This document shows, piece by piece, positions 1-5,162 of a stretch of DNA of 5,162 nt. Source of the stretch: Sphingomonas sp. (GTDB lineage Bacteria; Pseudomonadota; Alphaproteobacteria; Sphingomonadales; Sphingomonadaceae). A program made the translations under genes and the position numbers. Numbering within the stretch: the stretch's first letter is position 1; each line of letters begins with the position of its first letter. The notes below the pieces were generated by a model. It made no database searches and was not told the DNA's origin. It saw only the letters and a program-made list of their open reading frames with translations. The stretch covers positions 1-5,162 of the forward strand of contig JAFBAM010000266.1 of the NCBI GenBank assembly GCA_019247755.1, read 5' to 3'.

Positions 1-969
1 ATCCAGGCGCAGCGCAACCACTATCCCGAGCTGGAGGAGGCGTCGGAGACTTTGGGCGGCGCGCTCAACCACCCGCTGTCGGTGTCGGAGCCCCTGCGGC
101 AGCGGCTGAAGGAGGCTTGGGGCGTCGAGGTCCGCGTCGTCGACCCCGAAGTGCTGCAGGATGCGAGCCAGCATTACGATTCGCAGCGGCGGCAGCTAAT
201 GCTTTCATCCCTGCTGAGGCCCGAAAACCGGACGTTCGGCATCGCCTACCAGCTCGCTTTGCTCGAGTTCGCGCAGCTGATCGCGAACATGCTCGAGGCC
301 GCGCGGCCGCCAGACCCGGGCAGCCGCCGCCTGCTCCACATGAGCTTCGCCAATTATGCGGCGGGCGCGATCATGATGCCCTACGGCAAGTTCCTCCGTG
401 CCGCCGAGGAGCATCGCTACGCGCTCGATCGCCTCACGGCGCAGTTCGGCGCCAATGTCGAGCAGGTCGCGCACCGTTTGACCACGCTCAGCCGCCCCAA
501 CGCCAAGGGCGTGCCCTTCTTCATGCTTCGCGTCGATCCGGCCGGAAACATCTCCAAGCGGTACGCTGGCGAGAGCTTTCCTTTCTCGCACTTCGGCGGA
601 ACCTGTCCCCGCTGGCATTTACACACCGCCTTCCAGACCCCGGGTCAGACCGTGCGCCAGCTGATCGAGACTCCGGAGGGCGAACGCTTTTTCACCATCA
701 GCCGGACGATCGAGCGGCCGATCCGCCCCGACCTTCGCGACGACGCGCTTCTGGCGATCGGGCTTGGCTGTGACGTCAAGCACGCGCACCGTATCGCTTA
801 TGCCGATGGCCTGGACTTCAGGAACACGGCAGCGACCCCGGTCGGTCCGGCCTGCGCGATCTGCCCGCGCCTGCAGTGCGCCTATCGCGCCACACCGCCA
901 GCTGGGCGAATGCTGGCGGTCGAAGAGAATCGGAAGTCGATCTCGCCGTACCCGTTCGTACCGTCCTAG
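1..969 (+). CDS. Short-chain fatty acyl-CoA-type transcriptional regulator (RamB/PrpR/ScfR-like, ImmA/IrrE plus DUF2083), 5' partial
   Basis: The reading frame is open from base 1 to TAG at 967-969, giving 322 residues. The family is usually about 470 residues, so roughly 150 are missing, including the expected N-terminal XRE-type helix-turn-helix. The TTG at 52 is internal to the frame and not a credible start. The early part (about nt 60-460) resembles the ImmA/IrrE domain, but where peptidases carry HExxH this protein reads IAYQLALLEF (nt 241-270), so a zinc protease activity is unlikely. The rest matches DUF2083: the VPFFMLRVDPAGNISKRY stretch, FGGTCPRWHLHTAF, an IGLGCDVKHAHRIAYADGLD-like segment, and a closing CAICPRLQC cluster followed by RATPP. 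Known relatives (RamB of Corynebacterium, PrpR of Mycobacterium) control acetate, propionate and glyoxylate-cycle genes and sense acyl-CoA. The target genes here cannot be seen. The family call is strong; the physiological role is inferred. Confidence 0.85.
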   Translation: MQAQRNHYPELEEASETLGGALNHPLSVSEPLRQRLKEAWGVEVRVVDPEVLQDASQHYDSQRRQLMLSSLLRPENRTFGIAYQLALLEFAQLIANMLEAARPPDPGSRRLLHMSFANYAAGAIMMPYGKFLRAAEEHRYALDRLTAQFGANVEQVAHRLTTLSRPNAKGVPFFMLRVDPAGNISKRYAGESFPFSHFGGTCPRWHLHTAFQTPGQTVRQLIETPEGERFFTISRTIERPIRPDLRDDALLAIGLGCDVKHAHRIAYADGLDFRNTAATPVGPACAICPRLQCAYRATPPAGRMLAVEENRKSISPYPFVPS

Positions 970-1877
970 GGCGCGACGGGCTCCCGCTCGAGCGCGGTCC
1001 GGTCCCACTTCGCGAGGTCGGCCCCAGCGGCATAGGCAGAGTCGAAAAACTCCATGAGCATCCGGGCGGGCTCGTCCGAAGCGCGGACGTACGCATAGGG
1101 CAGCGTGAATTCCCCATAGGTTTCTTCGAAACGGCCGTGACGAACACGCGCTGCTCGATACCCGTCGGGCTCGGGATAGACGTAGCTGTAGAAGAAGGGT
1201 TCGGCCTCGGTCGCACCGCCCGCCCAGAAGCCGGCGCTGGCAACCTCGTCGCTATAGGCTTCGCGGGTGATGCGGTCGGGCAGGCCCGGCAGGCCGCCCG
1301 GATGCGGAGGCGCCTTCCGGCCCGAAAAGCGGCTGACTGCGAGGTCGAAGCTGCCCCACCAGAAATGAACCGGGCTGGCCTTGCCGCTGAATCCGGCGCG
1401 GAAGCGGGCGAAAACGGGCAGTACGGCCGCCAGCGAGGCCCGGAACCGCTCGGCGGAATCACGGTCGTAATTGCGCGGCGCATCGTCCTCCGCGAACGGC
1501 AGCGCGTCGGCGATCTCATTCGGTCGGCCGTTGAACGTCGATGGCAGGCCGTGCAGCTCGAGCATCGCGACGAGCCGTCGGTGCAGTGCGGAGATGCTGC
1601 CCGCGTTGAGCGGCAGCTCCTCGCGTCCGCCGTCGCTGATCCACAGCACGATCGCATGGCGGCAGAGGTCGAGCGTCAGCGTAAAGGTGCGGCCGCCGCT
1701 CGCTTTGGTCGGCTGGATTCCGAGGCCGCGCGCGTTCGGCTGAAGCGCGACGTGCCAGCCGTGATTGAGCCAGGGCGCGTGGGCAACGCGGATCTTGCCG
1801 AGCATCTGCGCGGCGAGGTGAAGGATCGCCAGCGTGTCGTGATCCCGCTCGACGCTCAGCTCAGGCCAATCGCTCAT
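966..1877 (-). CDS. DUF5996 family protein, function unknown
   Basis: This is a complete 303-residue protein, starting ATG (complement of 1875-1877) and ending TAG (complement of 966-968). It matches DUF5996 from memory along its whole length. Recognisable blocks are an N-terminal LHLAAQMLGKIRVA region (about 19-32), WLNHGWHVAL then NARGLG (36-53), GGRTFTLTLDL (61-71), HFWWGSFDLA (171-180), FSGRKAPPHPGG (184-195), REAYSDEVASAGFWAGG (205-221), YVYPEPDGY (232-240) and a helical C-terminus with WDRTALER (291-298). There is no signal peptide or membrane segment, so it is probably cytosolic. The many conserved His, Trp and Tyr residues and the HPGG motif hint at a ligand or active site, but no reaction is known to me. 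A good ribosome-binding site sits 7 bases upstream. It is divergent from pheS and convergent with the regulator gene, so it is probably transcribed alone. Confidence 0.88.
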   Translation of the reverse strand: MSDWPELSVERDHDTLAILHLAAQMLGKIRVAHAPWLNHGWHVALQPNARGLGIQPTKASGGRTFTLTLDLCRHAIVLWISDGGREELPLNAGSISALHRRLVAMLELHGLPSTFNGRPNEIADALPFAEDDAPRNYDRDSAERFRASLAAVLPVFARFRAGFSGKASPVHFWWGSFDLAVSRFSGRKAPPHPGGLPGLPDRITREAYSDEVASAGFWAGGATEAEPFFYSYVYPEPDGYRAARVRHGRFEETYGEFTLPYAYVRASDEPARMLMEFFDSAYAAGADLAKWDRTALEREPVAP

Positions 1878-1884
1878 CGCGTCA

Positions 1885-1890
1885 CCGCCT
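1885..1890 (-). promoter_or_regulatory. Ribosome-binding site of the DUF5996 gene
   Basis: On the minus strand the sequence reads AGGCGG, one mismatch from AGGAGG, with 7 bases before the ATG at 1877. This supports the chosen start. Confidence 0.6.
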
Positions 1891-1920
1891 TTGCATTTTG
1901 CAGCGCGGCATTGCTAGAGC
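1891..1920 (+). promoter_or_regulatory. Candidate pheST promoter
   Basis: TTGCAT (1891-1896) matches four of six -35 consensus bases and precedes an extended -10-like element, TGC (1912-1914) followed by TAGAGC (1915-1920, three of six), with an 18-base spacer. Transcription would then begin at about 1927-1928, at the pheS ATG. The -10 match is weak and this is a by-eye prediction. A promoter for pheS is needed somewhere here, because the gene upstream points the other way, unless it lies inside the DUF5996 gene. Confidence 0.3.
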
Positions 1921-1927
1921 CGCCGCG

Positions 1928-2995
1928 ATGATCGACGCCGAGACCATGCTCGACCGCATTGCGGCCGCTGACAGCCTCAGCGAGCTTGAAATTGTACGGG
2001 TATCGGCGCTCGGCAAGTCAGGGGCGATTACTGCGCTGCTCAAGTCGCTCGGTACGATGGACGCCGAGACGCGCGCGGTCGAGGCGCCAAAGATCCATGC
2101 GCTCCGCGAACGGGTCACGGACGCGCTGGCCGGGAAGAAGGCGGCACTCGAAAGTGCCGAGCTCGAGCGCAAGCTCGCGACCGAGAAGGTCGACCTCTCG
2201 CTTCCCGCCCCTGAAAGCGTCAGCGGCACCGTCCACCCGGTTAGCCAGGTCATGGACGAGCTCGCCGAAATCTTCGCCGACCTGGGCTTCTCGGTCGCGG
2301 AGGGGCCAGAGATCGAAAGCCAGTGGTACAATTTCACTGCGCTCAACATGGGCGAGAGCCACCCCGCCCGCGCGATGATGGACACCTTCTATGTCCAGCC
2401 GCGTAACGCCGATGAGGAGCCTCGCGTCCTCCGCACGCACACGTCGCCAGTGCAGATTCGCGCAGGCGAGAAGCACGGGGCGCCGCTCTACGTGATCGCG
2501 CCTGGCCGAGTCTACCGCTCGGACAGCGACGCGACCCACACGCCGATGTTCCACCAGGTCGAAGGGCTCGTCCTCGACCGCGGCATCACGCTCGGCCACC
2601 TCAAGTGGACGCTCGAGACCTTCGTCAAAGCCTTCTTCGAACGCGACGACATCGTGATGCGGTTTCGTCCGTCCTACTTCCCCTTCACCGAGCCCTCGGC
2701 CGAGCTCGACATCGGCTGGTCGATGGAAAAGGGCCGCCGCGTGGTCGGCGGCAGCGAAGGCTGGATGGAGATCCTCGGCAGCGGGATGGTCCATCCTCGC
2801 GTGATTAAGAACATGGGGCTCGACCCTGACGAGTGGCAGGGCTTCGCTTTCGGCTGCGGCATCGATCGTCTGGCGATGCTGAAATACGGCATGGACGACC
2901 TCCGCGCGTTCTTCGACGGCGATATCCGCTGGCTCAAGCATTATGGCTTCCGAGCGCTTGATGTGCCCACCCTATCTGGTGGGGTCGGCGCATGA
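1928..2995 (+). CDS. pheS: Phenylalanine--tRNA ligase alpha subunit
   Basis: PheS carries the catalytic core that activates phenylalanine with ATP and esterifies it to tRNA-Phe, as part of an (alpha beta)2 cytosolic enzyme. The protein is 355 residues, close to the usual 330-360. Residues 1 to about 90 form the charged helical N-terminal arm that contacts tRNA. The class II core follows: motif 1 region GPEIESQWYNFTALN (126-140) with HPAR (145-148); motif 2 with RTHTS (169-173), GRVYRSD (193-199) and FHQVEG (208-213); and motif 3 GFAFGCGIDRL (305-315), including Arg314. Ala307 lies where E. coli has Ala294, the residue shaping the phenylalanine pocket. ATG at 1928 is chosen because the family homology starts there; the frame extends back to TTG at 1898, but the 10 extra residues look unlike PheS. 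No convincing Shine-Dalgarno precedes the ATG. The stop overlaps the pheT start as ATGA. Confidence 0.97.
   Translation: MIDAETMLDRIAAADSLSELEIVRVSALGKSGAITALLKSLGTMDAETRAVEAPKIHALRERVTDALAGKKAALESAELERKLATEKVDLSLPAPESVSGTVHPVSQVMDELAEIFADLGFSVAEGPEIESQWYNFTALNMGESHPARAMMDTFYVQPRNADEEPRVLRTHTSPVQIRAGEKHGAPLYVIAPGRVYRSDSDATHTPMFHQVEGLVLDRGITLGHLKWTLETFVKAFFERDDIVMRFRPSYFPFTEPSAELDIGWSMEKGRRVVGGSEGWMEILGSGMVHPRVIKNMGLDPDEWQGFAFGCGIDRLAMLKYGMDDLRAFFDGDIRWLKHYGFRALDVPTLSGGVGA
2966..2983 (+). promoter_or_regulatory. Hairpin covering the pheT ribosome-binding site
   Basis: CCCACC (2966-2971) pairs perfectly with GGTGGG (2978-2983) across the six-base loop CTATCT. The 3' arm is part of GGTGGGG (2978-2984), the best purine-rich ribosome-binding candidate for pheT, 7 bases before its ATG. 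The hairpin lies within the last codons of pheS, so ribosomes finishing pheS would melt it. The repeat is directly visible; the regulatory role is inferred. It lacks the U-run of an intrinsic terminator. Confidence 0.45.
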
Positions 2996-5162
2996 AGTTC
3001 TCGCTCGACTGGCTGAAAGAGCATCTCGACACGAATGCTTCCGCCCAGGAAATCGCCGACAAACTGACCGCCATCGGCCTCGAGGTCGAAGAAGTCAGCA
3101 ACCCCGCCGAGGCGCTAGCGCCGTTCCGCGTCGCGAAGGTGCTGACAGCGGAAAAGCATCCGCAGGCCGACAAGCTGCAGGTGCTGACGGTCGATGCCGG
3201 CGATGGGCCAGTCCAGGTCGTCTGCGGTGCGCCCAATGCGCACGCCGGAATGCTCGGCGTGTTCGGTCCGCCGGGCGCTTACATCCCCGGCAGCGACATG
3301 ACGCTTGGCGTCCGCGCGGTCCGCGGAGTCGAGAGCCATGGCATGATGTGCTCGTCGCGCGAGCTTGAGCTTGGCGACGACCATAGCGGGATCATCGAGC
3401 TGCCGGCGGACGCCCCGGTCGGCGCGGCCTTCGCCCAATATGCCGGGCTCGACGACCCGGTGTTCGACGTCAACGTCACGCCCAATCGCCAGGATGCGAT
3501 GGGCGTGCGCGGGATCGCGCGCGATCTCGCTGCAGCAGGCTTGGGCACGCTGAAGCCGCTAGCAGTGCCGCAAGTCGAAGGCAGCATCCCCTGCCCGATC
3601 GAGATCCGCAACGACGACCCCGAGTCCTGCGCGGCCTTTTTCGGCCAGGCGATCCGGGGCGTCCGCAACGGGGCCTCTCCCGACTGGATGCAGCGCCGGC
3701 TGAAGGCAGCGGGGCAGCGACCGATCTCGGCGTTGGTCGACATTACCAATTACATGACGATCGGCTACGGCCGGCCGGCGCACGTCTATGACCTTGCTCG
3801 CCTGCACGGCCATCTTGGTGCGCGGCGCGCTCGCGACGGCGAGACGGTGCTCGCCCTCAACGAGAAGAAATATGCGCTAGACTCCTCAATGTGCGTCATC
3901 GCCGACGCGAACGAAATCCATGACATCGGTGGGATCATGGGCGGGGAGCATTCGGGCGTCTCTGCCGAGACCACCGACGTTGTGCTCGAGATCGCCTTTT
4001 TCGAGCCGGAGAGCATCGCCCGGACCGGCCAGAAGCTCGGCCTCACCAGCGACGCGCGCAGCCGCTTCGAGCGCGGGGTCGATCCAGCGTTCCTCGATGA
4101 GGGCCTCGCGATCCTTGCCGGCCTCATCGTCGACATTTGCGGCGGCGAGCCATCCGCGGTGGTGCGCGCGGGCACACCGCCGGTCGACAAGCGGAGGATC
4201 ACGTTTGACTTCGGCCGTACCAAAGCGCTCGGCGGCATTGAAGTCCCCGAGACGCGCCAGCGCCAAATCCTCGAAAGCCTAGGCTTTGAGGTCAGCGGCA
4301 ATGAGGTGACGATCCCGACCTGGCGCCGCGATGTCGAAGGTCCGGCCGACCTGGTCGAAGAAGTTGCGCGCATCACCGGCTACGATCAGGTGCCTTCTAC
4401 CCCGCTCGACCGAGCGCCCGGCGTCGCCAAGCCGACCGCCACGCGCTCGCAGCTGATGGAGCGGCGAGTGCGGCGCACGGCCGCGGCGCGCGGCCTCGAC
4501 GAAGCGGTGACCTGGAGCTTCATCTCGGATGCCGAGGCCGAAGCCTTCGGAGGCGGCGAATGGAAGCTCGCCAACCCGATCAGCGAAGACATGAAGGTGA
4601 TGCGGCCATCGCTCCTTCCGGGGCTGATCGCCGCGGCGCGCCGCAATCTCGATCGTGGCGCCTCATCGGTTAGGCTGTTCGAGTTCGGCCGCCGCTATCT
4701 CGGCGACTTGGAGCATCCGACGCTCGGCCTGCTGTTGGCGGGCGATCGGCAGGGGCGCGGCTGGCAGGCCGGCAAGGCGCAGCCCTTCAATGCGTTCGAT
4801 GCCAAGGCCGAAGTCCTCGCACTGCTCGAAGCCGCGGGTGCTCCGGTCGCGAACCTGCAGGTATTTCCCGATGCCGGACCGACCTGGCATCCCGGCCGCT
4901 CGGCAAAGCTCGGGCTTGGGCCGAAGACCGTCGTCGCGGCATTCGGCGAGCTTCATCCAGGCCTGGCGAAGAACCTCGATGCCCCCGCCGGCTCAGTCGC
5001 TGCCGAGCTCTATCTCGACGCGATCCCGGCATCGCGGTCATCGGGCCGCGCCCGCACAGCCTACGCGCCGCCGCCTTTGCAAGCGATTACGCGCGACTTC
5101 GCTTTCATCGTCCCGGACGACCTACCGGCTGACAATCTCATCCGGGCCATCCGTGGCGCCGA
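2992..5162 (+). CDS. pheT: Phenylalanine--tRNA ligase beta subunit, 3' partial
   Basis: PheT partners PheS, recognises tRNA-Phe and hydrolyses mischarged Tyr-tRNA-Phe. The frame is open from ATG 2992 to the window end, giving 723 codons plus two bases of a usual length near 800, with no internal stop or frameshift. Domains in order: N-terminal MKFSLDWL; EMAP-like tRNA-binding fold (about 39-150) with KHPQADKL (55-62), CGAPNA (78-83) and HGMMCSSREL (116-125); the TPNRQD motif (163-168); B3/B4 editing domain (about 205-375) with DITNY (250-254), His264, GGIMGGEHSGV (313-323), Glu333 and SDARSRFERGVD (353-364); and B5 domain (about 400-470). By my alignment His264, Glu333 and Ala355 match E. coli editing residues His265, Glu334 and Ala356. 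Asp447, Asp453, Glu456 and Glu457 fit the Mg-binding pattern shared with PheS. A catalytic-like core (about 475-690) carries HPGRSA (633-638) and FGELHP (651-656). The FDX-ACB anticodon-binding domain begins near 691 and is cut off. Confidence 0.97.
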   Translation, partial: MKFSLDWLKEHLDTNASAQEIADKLTAIGLEVEEVSNPAEALAPFRVAKVLTAEKHPQADKLQVLTVDAGDGPVQVVCGAPNAHAGMLGVFGPPGAYIPGSDMTLGVRAVRGVESHGMMCSSRELELGDDHSGIIELPADAPVGAAFAQYAGLDDPVFDVNVTPNRQDAMGVRGIARDLAAAGLGTLKPLAVPQVEGSIPCPIEIRNDDPESCAAFFGQAIRGVRNGASPDWMQRRLKAAGQRPISALVDITNYMTIGYGRPAHVYDLARLHGHLGARRARDGETVLALNEKKYALDSSMCVIADANEIHDIGGIMGGEHSGVSAETTDVVLEIAFFEPESIARTGQKLGLTSDARSRFERGVDPAFLDEGLAILAGLIVDICGGEPSAVVRAGTPPVDKRRITFDFGRTKALGGIEVPETRQRQILESLGFEVSGNEVTIPTWRRDVEGPADLVEEVARITGYDQVPSTPLDRAPGVAKPTATRSQLMERRVRRTAAARGLDEAVTWSFISDAEAEAFGGGEWKLANPISEDMKVMRPSLLPGLIAAARRNLDRGASSVRLFEFGRRYLGDLEHPTLGLLLAGDRQGRGWQAGKAQPFNAFDAKAEVLALLEAAGAPVANLQVFPDAGPTWHPGRSAKLGLGPKTVVAAFGELHPGLAKNLDAPAGSVAAELYLDAIPASRSSGRARTAYAPPPLQAITRDFAFIVPDDLPADNLIRAIRGA

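Noticed and set aside
985..994. Ten-base palindrome CGCTCGAGCG just past the convergent stops, considered as a terminator.
   Set aside because: It has no loop and no following U-run on either strand, and lies inside the DUF5996 coding region; such palindromes arise by chance in GC-rich coding DNA.
1898..1927. TTG at 1898 as an upstream start for pheS, adding 10 residues.
   Set aside because: The extra residues look like translated intergenic sequence and PheS homology begins at the ATG at 1928; no better ribosome-binding site supports the TTG.
876..1931. A 351-codon plus-strand open frame opposite the DUF5996 gene.
   Set aside because: It shares codon boundaries with the DUF5996 frame on the other strand, a common artefact in GC-rich DNA. 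The product is Arg/Ala/Glu-rich with no recognisable domain, while the minus-strand protein matches a known family throughout.
2018..2941. A 307-codon minus-strand open frame opposite pheS.
   Set aside because: It is in codon register with pheS and is an antisense shadow; pheS has all class II synthetase motifs.
3786..4376. A 196-codon minus-strand open frame opposite pheT, with several shorter ones nearby.
   Set aside because: Low-complexity Ser/Arg/Pro-rich translation, no family resemblance, and it lies wholly within the well-conserved editing and B5 regions of pheT.
4633..4644. Twelve-base palindrome GCGGCGCGCCGC in pheT.
   Set aside because: It encodes part of an Ala-Ala-Arg-Arg stretch in the conserved frame; G+C-only palindromes of this size are expected here and nothing else marks a site.

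Overview
The window reads as a conserved chromosomal segment of a GC-rich alphaproteobacterium, most likely a sphingomonad (Sphingomonadales). The evidence is roughly two-thirds G+C, strong G/C bias at third codon positions, and the style of the PheS and PheT proteins. The lineage call is made from memory of these families, not from a search. There is no sign of a mobile element, CRISPR array, RNA gene or phage material, and no stretch longer than about 50 bases lies outside a gene.

Layout. Bases 1-969 (+) are the 3' part of a regulator of the RamB/PrpR/ScfR type, related to ImmA/IrrE proteins; its helix-turn-helix N-terminus lies before the window. It converges on a DUF5996 gene (966-1877, -), and the two stop codons share the palindrome CTAG at 966-969. 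A 50-base divergent gap (1878-1927) separates the DUF5996 gene from pheS (1928-2995, +), which encodes the phenylalanyl-tRNA synthetase alpha subunit. pheT (beta subunit) starts at 2992 through an ATGA overlap and is still open at the window end; about 75 C-terminal residues are missing.

How the genes work together. PheS and PheT form the (alpha beta)2 enzyme that charges tRNA-Phe, and the overlapping start/stop points to coupled translation. A perfect 6-bp GC hairpin at the end of pheS covers the best ribosome-binding site of pheT, which would strengthen that coupling. The regulator and the DUF5996 protein have no evident functional link to phenylalanine charging.

I do not see a new multi-gene system here. 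The points worth a second look are small: a possibly leaderless pheS transcript, the hairpin over the pheT ribosome-binding site, the shared CTAG stop, and the cysteine set with a lost zinc motif in the regulator.
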